Below, in pieces: positions 41,631 through 49,649 of a stretch of DNA of 64,000 bases (its first letter is position 1; the number at the start of each line of letters is the position of its first letter). The stretch is from assembly GCA_016124585.1 (NCBI GenBank), contig WGNL01000031.1, positions 1 through 64,000 on the forward strand. Direction: 5' to 3'. Under the pieces are notes generated by a model. It was not told the origin of the DNA. It searched no databases and saw only the letters and a list, made by a program, of their open reading frames with translations. The translations under genes and the position numbers were made by a program. The stretch comes from Bacteroidota bacterium (lineage in GTDB: Bacteria; Bacteroidota; Bacteroidia; Chitinophagales; Saprospiraceae).

Positions 41631-41894
41631 TTTTCAAAATAATTTTGTGCTTCTCTCTGGCCAATCAGGGGAGGACAAACTGTCCACTTTTATTTGGCCG
41701 GGAAATGAAGCCAAAGCCAGCCTATTTCAGCGTTATCAAATTGAAATCTTTCCCATGATTTTCATCAAATCGGGCCAAAGGCAGCGTCTTGCACCTCAAA
41801 GCGGTTTGTTAAAGTGCATGCCAGTCAACAGGTTTTAGAAGAAGCTTTCCAAGCCTCATCAAAAGATTTAACCTAAACACAAACGATTCAGCCA

Positions 41895-43838
41895 ATGTAC
41901 CTTCTAGGTTACGACATCGGGAGTTCTACCATCAAAGCGGCGCTGGTAAATGCCAACACCCACCAGGTGGTTGGGCTTACCCATTATCCTGACCAAGAAA
42001 TGGACATGATATCGCGGCAACGTGGATGGGCCGAACAACAGCCGGAGGTGTGGTGGCAGGACTTGTGTGTGGCTACCCAGCGGCTTTTGGCCAAAACCAA
42101 GGTGAAAGCCAGCGAAATCAAAGGTATCGGCATTGCTTACCAGATGCATGGGTTGGTTTTGATTGACAAAGAGCAACAAGTGCTTCGCCCCTCTATCATC
42201 TGGTGCGATAGCCGAGCAGTAGCCATCGGGCAGCAAGCTTTTCATGAAATGGGCGAAAATTATTGCTTGCAGGAGCTGCTGAACTCTCCCGGAAATTTTA
42301 CCGCTTCTAAGCTGAAGTGGGTCAAGGACAACGAGCCCGATATTTATGAAAAGGCGCATAAACTCCTGCTGCCAGGCGACTTTATTGCCATGAAACTCAC
42401 GGGCGAGGCAGTGACCACCATTGCAGGATTGACCGAGGGTATATTTTGGAACTTTAAGGAGAAAGGCATATCCACCGAACTTTTGAAACATTACGAGCTA
42501 CGCAGTGACTTGATTGCTGAGACCGTTCCGACTTTTTCTGTTCAAGGCAAGGTTAGCAAGCTTGCTGCGGCCCGCACTGGCCTTGCCGAAGGCACTCCCG
42601 TTACTTACCGAGCAGGCGATCAACCCAATAACGCACTAGCCCTCAACGTGCTCCAACCTGGCGAGGTGGCCGCCACTAGTGGCACATCGGGTGTGGTTTA
42701 TGGCATCGTTGACCGTCCGGTTTTTGACATAAAATCCAGGGTTAACGCCTTTGCGCATGTCAATTACGAACAAAATCAAGACCGCATTGGCGTTCTGCTC
42801 TGCCTCAACGGGGCAGGAAGTGAGTACAGTTGGATTAAAAGTCAAGTAGCGCGTAGCGACCACTCCTACGGTGACATGGAGCGCATGGCATCTACCGTGG
42901 CAGTCGGTTCGGATGGACTCTGTGTGTTGCCCTTCGGAAATGGGGCCGAACGGGTGCTGGAAGACCGGAATCTTAATGCCCACATCTTCAACCTCGACTT
43001 CCTTCGCCATACCCGTGCACACCTGTACCGTGCCTCCCTCGAAGGTGTGGCCTTTTCATTTGTGCTTGGAGTAAACATCTTGAAGGAATTGGGATTGAAC
43101 GTAGATGTCATTCGGGTCGGCAACGACAATATGTTCCAATCAAAAATCTTCTCCATGACGATTGCCACCATGCTCAATAGCCAAATCGAAGTAGTGGACA
43201 CAACTGGTGCCGTTGGAGCTGCACGTGCAGCAGGTGTAGCTGCACGCATATATGGTTCATTGGATGAAGCCTTGAAAGACGTTCGCCCTGGTGCCGTTTA
43301 CGAGCCACAGCTGAACTTTGCACTTTGCCAGCAAGCTTACAATTACTGGTCTTCCCGCTTGCACTTGGCTATGGAAAAAGAAAACACCACCACAAGATCA
43401 GCTGGTTTTCACACCACATCAAATACCAAAAACCAAAACAAGGAACTGGCAGCGGCCAAACTACAACTTAATACCGCCAACGAATTTTTAGCTGAAATTA
43501 AATCAACGCTACTGCGTCAAGAACCCACTGCTATTTCAAAAATAATACAAAAGATTGAAGCCCAATTAGAAGACCACAACCAAGCATGGCAGGGATTCGA
43601 AGAACATTTCGACCTCTTGAACGATGGTTTCATCAAAAAGCTCAAAAAGCGCTTCCCTACCCTTTCGATGCAAGAACTAAAGCTCAGTGTCTACCTTAAA
43701 ATGAAGCTCACGACAAAGGAAATCGCACAACGCCTCAGCCTGTCGGCAAGGGGAGTTGAGACAGGACGTTATCGGCTTCGCAAAAAACTGGGCATTGAGA
43801 GCGGGGAAAACTTGGTGGCATTCCTAGAGGATTTTTAA
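41895..43838 (+). CDS. Xylulokinase fused to a C-terminal LuxR-type HTH module
   Basis: Residues 1 to about 496 of this 647-residue protein are a full FGGY xylulokinase, closely similar to the separate kinase encoded at 46458. It keeps the phosphate-binding D7 (GYDIGSSTIKA), substrate residues M84-H85 (YQMHGLV), the catalytic D242 (RAGDQPNNAL) and the TSGTSGVVYG and TGAVGAARAAG nucleotide loops. A polar linker (497-512) is followed by an alpha-helical stretch (LQLNTANEFLAEIKSTLL to about 575). The tail from 576 reads FEEHFDLLNDGFIKKLKKRF, then LSMQELKLSVYLKMKLTTKE and IAQRLSLSARGVETGRYRLR. This is the LuxR-like HTH that ends many Bacteroidota two-component-type and TPR regulators. The protein is probably a xylulose- or ATP-responsive regulator of this locus, perhaps still catalytic. 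Confidence 0.9.
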   Translation: MYLLGYDIGSSTIKAALVNANTHQVVGLTHYPDQEMDMISRQRGWAEQQPEVWWQDLCVATQRLLAKTKVKASEIKGIGIAYQMHGLVLIDKEQQVLRPSIIWCDSRAVAIGQQAFHEMGENYCLQELLNSPGNFTASKLKWVKDNEPDIYEKAHKLLLPGDFIAMKLTGEAVTTIAGLTEGIFWNFKEKGISTELLKHYELRSDLIAETVPTFSVQGKVSKLAAARTGLAEGTPVTYRAGDQPNNALALNVLQPGEVAATSGTSGVVYGIVDRPVFDIKSRVNAFAHVNYEQNQDRIGVLLCLNGAGSEYSWIKSQVARSDHSYGDMERMASTVAVGSDGLCVLPFGNGAERVLEDRNLNAHIFNLDFLRHTRAHLYRASLEGVAFSFVLGVNILKELGLNVDVIRVGNDNMFQSKIFSMTIATMLNSQIEVVDTTGAVGAARAAGVAARIYGSLDEALKDVRPGAVYEPQLNFALCQQAYNYWSSRLHLAMEKENTTTRSAGFHTTSNTKNQNKELAAAKLQLNTANEFLAEIKSTLLRQEPTAISKIIQKIEAQLEDHNQAWQGFEEHFDLLNDGFIKKLKKRFPTLSMQELKLSVYLKMKLTTKEIAQRLSLSARGVETGRYRLRKKLGIESGENLVAFLEDF

Positions 43839-43883
43839 GTATAAAAATGATTACGCAGTCAAGTTTTTTTTATTCCAATCACT

Positions 43884-43951
43884 TATTGACGTAGTGTTGG
43901 CGTATATAAAAAAAAGAATGGCGAAACTTTGCAGTACGTCAATATTTCGCC
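43884..43951 (+). promoter_or_regulatory. Nested inverted repeats in front of the GH3-xylB-xylA unit
   Basis: TATTGACGTA (43884-43893) and TACGTCAATA (43935-43944) are perfect 10-base inverted copies, 41 bases apart. The second copy lies inside the loop of another inverted repeat, GGCGAAA (43920-43926) and TTTCGCC (43945-43951). They could be two half-sites of an operator that loops DNA, or alternative RNA hairpins in read-through transcripts. They sit about 110-170 bases before the GH3 start. Confidence 0.45.
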
Positions 43952-43991
43952 AAGTGCATTCTGATTGCCTTTCTTTGTTTCGAAATGAAGT

Positions 43992-44025
43992 TTTGCGAGA
44001 ATTCTCACTGGTAAAATTGTCTTTG
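43992..44025 (+). promoter_or_regulatory. Possible promoter of the GH3-xylB-xylA unit
   Basis: TTTG (43992-43995), 22 bases and TGTCTTTG (44018-44025) fit the Bacteroidota pattern with one mismatch (G for A in the -7 box). The start point would be near 44032, about 25 bases before the first GH3 ATG. Confidence 0.4.
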
Positions 44026-44056
44026 TTAAAAAGGCAAATGACTTAAACTAAATGGT

Positions 44057-46432
44057 ATGAAACTTAAAGGGAGTAAGATGGAGGCGATCCGTCTGAGTTT
44101 GGCAACTTGTGTTGTGGCAGCTGTAACTGCCTTAAGTGCATTTGTCCAGCCTCACACTTCTCAGATAATTTATAAAGATGTTACGCAATCGATTGATATT
44201 AGGGTCAACGACCTTCTCTCCAAAATGACCCTCGACGAAAAGCTGGCACAAATTCAATGCATTTGGCAAAAAAAAGCAGCTTTTATCGACAAGAATGGCG
44301 ACCTCCTTCCCGACAGTGCCGCTGTTTACCTTAAAAATGGAATTGGACAAATTGGTCGACCCAGCGAAGGTTTTGACCGTTCGAAGAATACTGGCAGGAC
44401 TGCCGCTCAACAGGCCCGCTTTACCAACCAGATTCAAAAGTTTTTAGTAGAAAAAACTCGCCTCGGTATCCCAGCCATGTTTCACGAAGAATGCCTTCAC
44501 GGTCATGCTGCCAAAGATGCTACCAGCTTTCCGCAACCGATTGGCCTCAGCAGCACTTGGAACCGACAACTGGTAGAAGAACTATTCACCATGACCGCCC
44601 GGGAGGCGCGAGTGCGTGGTACGCAACAGGCACTCGCGCCTGTGGTGGACGTGGTGCGTGATCCACGGTGGGGCCGTACCGAAGAGACTTACGGCGAAGA
44701 CCCCTTTCTCTGTGGTGAAATCGGATTAGCGGCTGTTTATGGTTTTCAAGGTCGCGGAAAAACCATTGATAATGAACATGTGATGGCCACCCTCAAGCAC
44801 ATGACCGGGCACGGACAGCCTGAGGCAGGTAACAATATCAGCCCTGCCGACGTGCCGGAACGCATGGTGCGGGAAATGTTTTTGCCTCCTTTCAAAAAAT
44901 GTGTCCTGAAAGGAAACGTGCGTAGCGTGATGCCTTCTTACAATGAAATCGACGGGGTGCCAAGCCATGCAAGCAATTGGCTGCTCCACGACATCCTGCG
45001 TGGGGAATGGGGCTTCAAGGGCAATATCGTATCTGACTACTATGCTGTTCGGGAGTTGGCCGATCGTCACCACATTGTAGCCGACCACAAAGCTGCCGCT
45101 ATGTTGGCATTGACGACTGGTGTTGACCTAGAACTACCTGAACGGGAGGCCTACCCACTGTTGAAGGAAGTGTTTGAGAACAAAGAACTACCGATGGCTG
45201 TCCTCGACTCTGCCGTTGCTCGAAACTTGCGGCAGAAATTTGAACTAGGCCTTTTTGAAAATCCATACGCTGACGAGGCAAAAGCTGTAGTTGAGGTTGG
45301 GTCTGAAAAAAATGCAAAACTAGCACTCCATGCTGCCGAGGAAGCAATGATAATGCTTCAAGATAACAACGACCTTGCCCCGCTCAGCGCCAGCAAATAC
45401 AAAACAATTGCCGTAATCGGTCCAAATGCTGACAAGGAGCTGCTGGGTGGCTACAGTGACCATCCAAAATATTTTGTGACTGTGCTCCAAGGCATCAAGG
45501 AAAAACTGGGGGACAAAGCAAAAGTAATTTATGCAGAAGGTTGCGGGATTACACAGCCCGGTAGTTGGTACCTCGACCCTGTGCTGCCAACCGACCCTGC
45601 CGAAGACCGAAAAAAAATTGCCGAAGCTGTTGCTGTTGCGAAGCAAGCCGATATTGTCATACTAGCTGTTGGTGGCAATGAACTGACTAGCCGGGAAGCC
45701 TGGGCTGAGTCCCACCTCGGGGATCGCACGAGTCTGGAATTGGTTGGATTGCAAAATGAACTTATCAACCAAGTGGCAGCTACTGGCAAGCCAATCGTCG
45801 GCTTGTTGTTCAACGGCAGTCCACTTGCTATCCAAAATTTGGCAACCAAGACTTCTACGGTATTTGAATGCTGGTACTTAGGCCAAGAGTGTGGGCGGGC
45901 AGTGGCCAATGTACTCTTCGGCGACGTAAATCCAAGTGGCAAACTTACCATCAGCTTCCCACGCTCAGTAGGGCATATTCCAGCTTACTACAATTATAAG
46001 CCTACTGCTCGCCGGGGTTATCTCTGGGATGATGTGACGCCCCTATACCCTTTTGGATTTGGCCTGAGCTACTCCACCTATAATATAGGTGTACCAAAAC
46101 TAGCAAAAACTACCATTGACAAGCTTGAAAACGCCGAAGTGAGCGTAGATGTGACCAACACTGGAAAAGCAACAGGTAAAGAGGTTGTTCAACTTTATAT
46201 ACACGACAAAGTGAGCAGTGTGACTCGCCCAGTGAAAGAATTGAAAGGGTTTGAAAAAGTGGAATTGAAGCCCGGTGAAACAAAGACTGTGAAGTTCACC
46301 CTAACTCCAGAAGAACTGTCCATGTACGACATCAACATGAATTGGGTGGTGGAACCGGGGGAGTTTGAAATCATGGTGGGCAGTTCGTCCAGGAATGAAG
46401 ATTTGAAAACGACGGTTTTGACCGTGAAATGA
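44057..46432 (+). CDS. GH3 beta-xylosidase/beta-glucosidase, exported
   Basis: This 791-residue glycoside hydrolase family 3 enzyme has an N-terminal export signal. The first ATG is used; a second ATG at 44078 has a GGGAG purine run 8 bases upstream. The N-terminal TIM barrel shows RLGIPAMFHEECLHGH, APVVDVVRDPRWGRTEETYGED, ATLKHMTGHGQPEAGNN and the nucleophile D327 in NIVSDYYAV. The alpha/beta sandwich (GPNADKELLGGYSD, ILAVGGNELTSREAW) and the C-terminal fibronectin-like domain (VDVTNTGKATGKEVVQLYIHD) are complete. It releases xylose or glucose from the ends of oligosaccharides, presumably in the periplasm. Next to xylB and xylA, xylosidase activity is the likelier. A copy of the candidate operator lies within codons 42-47. 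Confidence 0.9.
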   Translation: MKLKGSKMEAIRLSLATCVVAAVTALSAFVQPHTSQIIYKDVTQSIDIRVNDLLSKMTLDEKLAQIQCIWQKKAAFIDKNGDLLPDSAAVYLKNGIGQIGRPSEGFDRSKNTGRTAAQQARFTNQIQKFLVEKTRLGIPAMFHEECLHGHAAKDATSFPQPIGLSSTWNRQLVEELFTMTAREARVRGTQQALAPVVDVVRDPRWGRTEETYGEDPFLCGEIGLAAVYGFQGRGKTIDNEHVMATLKHMTGHGQPEAGNNISPADVPERMVREMFLPPFKKCVLKGNVRSVMPSYNEIDGVPSHASNWLLHDILRGEWGFKGNIVSDYYAVRELADRHHIVADHKAAAMLALTTGVDLELPEREAYPLLKEVFENKELPMAVLDSAVARNLRQKFELGLFENPYADEAKAVVEVGSEKNAKLALHAAEEAMIMLQDNNDLAPLSASKYKTIAVIGPNADKELLGGYSDHPKYFVTVLQGIKEKLGDKAKVIYAEGCGITQPGSWYLDPVLPTDPAEDRKKIAEAVAVAKQADIVILAVGGNELTSREAWAESHLGDRTSLELVGLQNELINQVAATGKPIVGLLFNGSPLAIQNLATKTSTVFECWYLGQECGRAVANVLFGDVNPSGKLTISFPRSVGHIPAYYNYKPTARRGYLWDDVTPLYPFGFGLSYSTYNIGVPKLAKTTIDKLENAEVSVDVTNTGKATGKEVVQLYIHDKVSSVTRPVKELKGFEKVELKPGETKTVKFTLTPEELSMYDINMNWVVEPGEFEIMVGSSSRNEDLKTTVLTVK

Positions 46433-46457
46433 CGCCTATTTTCTTTAAACAAAAACT

Positions 46458-47939
46458 ATGTATCTACTCGGCTACGACATTGGCAGTTCATCCATCAAAG
46501 CAGCCCTAGTCCAAGCGGACACTGGTGCTGTGACGGCCGTCGTGCAGTATCCGGAGACGGAGATGAGCATGGTAGCCGTACAGCCCGGTTGGGCAGAGCA
46601 AGCACCCGAACTTTGGTGGGAGTGCGTTTGTGCTGCCACCAGAAAGCTACTCCAAAAAACCAATGCAGATACTGCTGAAATCAAGGGTATCGGCATCAGC
46701 TACCAGATGCACGGCCTCGTGGTAGTGGATAAAAATCATACGCCGGTACGCCCATCCATTATCTGGTGCGACAGCCGGGCTGTAGAAATCGGAAACCGGG
46801 CTTTTGATGAGATTGGCCACGACAAATGCCTCTCACACTTGCTCAATTCCCCCGGCAATTTCACAGCGACAAAACTAGCTTGGGTAAAGGAAAACGAACC
46901 CGTCCTTTTTGAAAAAATAGACAAGTTCATGCTGCCCGGCGACTATATCGCCATGCGGTTGACAGGTGAGGCAATGACTACACCAAGCGGGCTGTCCGAA
47001 GGCATTTTTTGGGACTTCTTGAAAAATGAGGTTTCGGAAACAGTACTTGATTATTTCGATTTTGACAAAAAACTCATCCCAACAATCGCCCCAACATTTT
47101 CATTGCAAGGTGAGTTATCGGCCGAAGCCGCTGAAGCTACTGGGCTTCGTAAAGGCATCCCAGTTGCATATCGGGCTGGCGATCAGCCAAATAATGCGCT
47201 CAGCCTGAATGTCTTGAACCCAGGAGAAGTAGCAGCCACTGGCGGCACTTCCGGTGTCGTGTACGGCGTAGTGGACAAGCCCGTTTACGACCCACAATCC
47301 AGGGTCAATGGGTTCGTTCATGTGACCCACCAAAAGGAAAAACCAAGGATCGGCATCCTGCTATGCATCAACGGAGCAGGCATCCAGTATAGTTGGGCAC
47401 GGCAAAACATGTCGGACAGTGGCAAACCTTACCCCGAACTGGAACGGCTGGCAGCTACAGTCCCAGTCGGGTCTGACGGTTTACGCATTTTGCCTTTCGG
47501 CAATGGTGCAGAGCGGATGTTAGAGAACAAAAGCCCCGGTGCCCATGTGAGCAACTTACAGTTCAACCGCCACAACAACGCTCATTTCTACCGGGCAGCA
47601 TTGGAGGGCATTGCATTTTCTTTTGTACATGGGGTGAAAATACTCCAAGACATGGGCGTGAACGCTGCCATGATGCGGGTAGGCAATGACAATCTATTTC
47701 AATCAGCAATTTTTTCAAACACCATTTCCAACCTGCTAGGAAACACCATTGAAATGGTGGAAACGACGGGTGCTGTCGGAGCGGCAAAAGCAAGCGGGGT
47801 GGCAACAGGGGTTTATGCTTCCGTTGAGGAAGCTATGAGTTACACCAATATTTTGAAAACCTATGAGCCCCAGAATGTCAACGGCATTTACAAGGAAGCT
47901 TTTGAGGCATGGCAGGAGGACTTGGCTAAAATCATTTAA
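46458..47939 (+). CDS. xylB: Xylulokinase
   Basis: This 493-residue FGGY-family sugar kinase phosphorylates D-xylulose with ATP, the second step of the isomerase pathway. It shows the same motifs as the kinase part of the protein encoded at 41895: GYDIGSSSIKAAL at the start, YQMHGLVVV for substrate, SPGNFTATKLAWVKENEP, YRAGDQPNNAL with the catalytic Asp, ATGGTSGVVYG and ETTGAVGAAKASG. It ends at the normal length, without the HTH tail. It sits 25 bases after the GH3 gene and 6 bases before xylA, clearly one unit. Its close likeness to the fusion kinase shows a local duplication. Confidence 0.95.
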   Translation: MYLLGYDIGSSSIKAALVQADTGAVTAVVQYPETEMSMVAVQPGWAEQAPELWWECVCAATRKLLQKTNADTAEIKGIGISYQMHGLVVVDKNHTPVRPSIIWCDSRAVEIGNRAFDEIGHDKCLSHLLNSPGNFTATKLAWVKENEPVLFEKIDKFMLPGDYIAMRLTGEAMTTPSGLSEGIFWDFLKNEVSETVLDYFDFDKKLIPTIAPTFSLQGELSAEAAEATGLRKGIPVAYRAGDQPNNALSLNVLNPGEVAATGGTSGVVYGVVDKPVYDPQSRVNGFVHVTHQKEKPRIGILLCINGAGIQYSWARQNMSDSGKPYPELERLAATVPVGSDGLRILPFGNGAERMLENKSPGAHVSNLQFNRHNNAHFYRAALEGIAFSFVHGVKILQDMGVNAAMMRVGNDNLFQSAIFSNTISNLLGNTIEMVETTGAVGAAKASGVATGVYASVEEAMSYTNILKTYEPQNVNGIYKEAFEAWQEDLAKII

Positions 47940-47945
47940 ACCTTA

Positions 47946-49262
47946 ATGAGCAAAAAAGAATACTTCAAGGGCATAGGGCGCATCCCCTACGAGGGACCAG
48001 AAAGCGACAATCCGCTAGCCTTCCGCTTCTACGATGAAAACCGGGTAGTGCGGGGCAAGCGCATGAAGGAGCATTTCCGCTTCGCAATGGCCTGGTGGCA
48101 CACCCTCTGCGGCACTGGTGGCGATCCGTTCGGCCCCGGCACAAAGGTTTTCCCTTGGATGAAGGCCAAAGATGCCAATGAGCAGGCCCGTGACAAGATG
48201 GACGCTGGCTTCGAGTTCATCACCAAGATGGGAATACCATACTACTGCTTCCACGATTTTGACCTCGTTGCAGAGGGTGAAACGCTCCAGGAAAGTACCA
48301 AGCGCCTAGAAAAAATAACGGATTATGCTGCCGAAAAGCAAAAAGAAACGGGCGTTAAGCTACTGTGGGGTACGGCCAACCTGTTCAGTCATCCCCGCTA
48401 CATGAATGGTGCAGCCACGAATCCCGACTTCGATGTGGTGGCCTATGCTGGCGCACAGGTGAAGAACGCGCTGGACGCCACCATCAAGCTGGGCGGTGCC
48501 GGCTATGTTTTTTGGGGCGGCCGTGAGGGCTATATGTCGCTGCTGAACACTGACATGAAGCGGGAACTAGACCACCTCGCCCGCTTCCTGCACATGGCGA
48601 AAGACTATGCGAGGAAACAGGGCTTTAAAGGGACATTCTTCATTGAGCCGAAGCCGATGGAGCCCAGCAAGCACCAGTACGACTTTGATGCAGCGACATG
48701 TATCAATTTTTTGCGGGGCAACGGGCTAGACGGAGACTTCAAGCTGAATCTAGAGTTCAACCACGCGACGCTTGCACAGCACACGATGCAGCATGAAATG
48801 CAGGTGGCAGCTGACGCTGGGATGTTGGGCAGCCTAGATGCTAACAGGGGTGACTACCAAAATGGCTGGGATACTGACCAATTTCCAAACAACGTAGTAG
48901 AGCTGACGGAAGCCATGCTGGTACTGCTAGAGTCAGGGGGGCTTCAGGGCGGCGGTGTAAACTTCGATGCTAAGACCCGCCGGAACTCAACGGACTTGGC
49001 AGACATTTTCTACGCCCACATCGGGGGCATGGACGCCTTTGCTAGAGCATTGGTAGCAGCAGACGGCATCCTGGAAAAGTCGGAATATGGCAAGTTGAGG
49101 GCAGAACGCTATGCCTCATTCGACAAAGGCAAGGGCAAGGATTTCGAGAAAGGAAAGCTGTCTTTGAAGGACTTGGCGAAGATTGCAGAAGTGGTTGGAG
49201 AGCCAAAGCAGCGCAGCGGCAAGCAGGAACTTTTTGAGAATATCATTAATCGGTTCGCTTAA
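47946..49262 (+). CDS. xylA: Xylose isomerase
   Basis: The 438-residue product is a typical class II xylose isomerase, which converts D-xylose to D-xylulose in the cytoplasm. It has the metal-site signature [21 protein letters not shown], the segments [18 protein letters not shown] and [21 protein letters not shown], and [20 protein letters not shown] with the second set of metal ligands. Length and motifs are complete. It starts 6 bases after xylB and is followed by a strong hairpin, so it ends the catabolic unit that begins with GH3. Confidence 0.97.
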   Translation: MSKKEYFKGIGRIPYEGPESDNPLAFRFYDENRVVRGKRMKEHFRFAMAWWHTLCGTGGDPFGPGTKVFPWMKAKDANEQARDKMDAGFEFITKMGIPYYCFHDFDLVAEGETLQESTKRLEKITDYAAEKQKETGVKLLWGTANLFSHPRYMNGAATNPDFDVVAYAGAQVKNALDATIKLGGAGYVFWGGREGYMSLLNTDMKRELDHLARFLHMAKDYARKQGFKGTFFIEPKPMEPSKHQYDFDAATCINFLRGNGLDGDFKLNLEFNHATLAQHTMQHEMQVAADAGMLGSLDANRGDYQNGWDTDQFPNNVVELTEAMLVLLESGGLQGGGVNFDAKTRRNSTDLADIFYAHIGGMDAFARALVAADGILEKSEYGKLRAERYASFDKGKGKDFEKGKLSLKDLAKIAEVVGEPKQRSGKQELFENIINRFA

Positions 49263-49649
49263 ATACTAAGAGGTCGGAGAAAGTCTTGACCCTAGCTTAC
49301 TTATTGTTTCATATTTACCAAAAGCGCCCAGCAAAAGTGGATGCTGGGCGCTGAATTTAACGTTTGTGCTGTGTTAAAATGATTTGCACAAATATCATTT
49401 CAGATTTTGAAGCCCAATGAGTAATTATGCGCTAGAATGGCAGACTTTCAAATTTTTATATCCATTTTGTTTGTTATTGCAGAATAAACAACATCGTCAA
49501 ATACTACAAAGAGCAATCATTTTTTCAATCACTTAATAATTGTAATCATGAAACTTTCAGTTTACTCTCATCACAAAAAAGCACCGCCCTGATTAGGAAT
49601 AGTCAGTGTAATGCATGAAACAAAAACAATAACTTAATTTCTCCAACTT
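49263..49649. other. 387-bp intergenic region between xylA and susC
   Basis: It holds the hairpin at 49323-49352 and then about 300 AT-rich bases that should contain the susC promoter. No box matching TAnnTTTG with a spaced TTG stands out. The segment CAATCACTTA (49528-49537) also occurs at 43876-43885, upstream of the GH3 gene, and might be a shared control site. No gene was found. Confidence 0.5.
49323..49352 (+). terminator. Hairpin after xylA
   Basis: AGCGCCCAGCA (49323-49333) and TGCTGGGCGCT (49342-49352) form a perfect 11-bp GC-rich stem with an 8-base loop, 60 bases after the xylA stop. The T run is missing, so it may act as a partial terminator or protect the xylA mRNA end while susCD is read from its own promoter. 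Confidence 0.6.

Larger units (their letters stand above)
41331..41894. other. Divergent 564-bp regulatory region upstream of the kinase-HTH gene
   Basis: No convincing gene lies here. It separates the minus-strand thioredoxin lipoprotein from the plus-strand xylulokinase-HTH gene. It contains a long inverted repeat (41382-41412), a candidate operator (41614-41630) and a perfect TAnnTTTG-type box (TAATTTTG, 41640-41647) 9 bases after that operator, without a good TTG at the expected distance. If transcription starts there, the leader is about 240 bases. A 70-codon frame at 41626-41838 has poor coding character. Confidence 0.5.

Noticed and set aside
41626-41838. A 70-codon frame upstream of the kinase-HTH gene
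   Set aside because: Its codon use and composition are poor, it shows no domain, and it begins inside the candidate operator/promoter; more likely untranslated leader.
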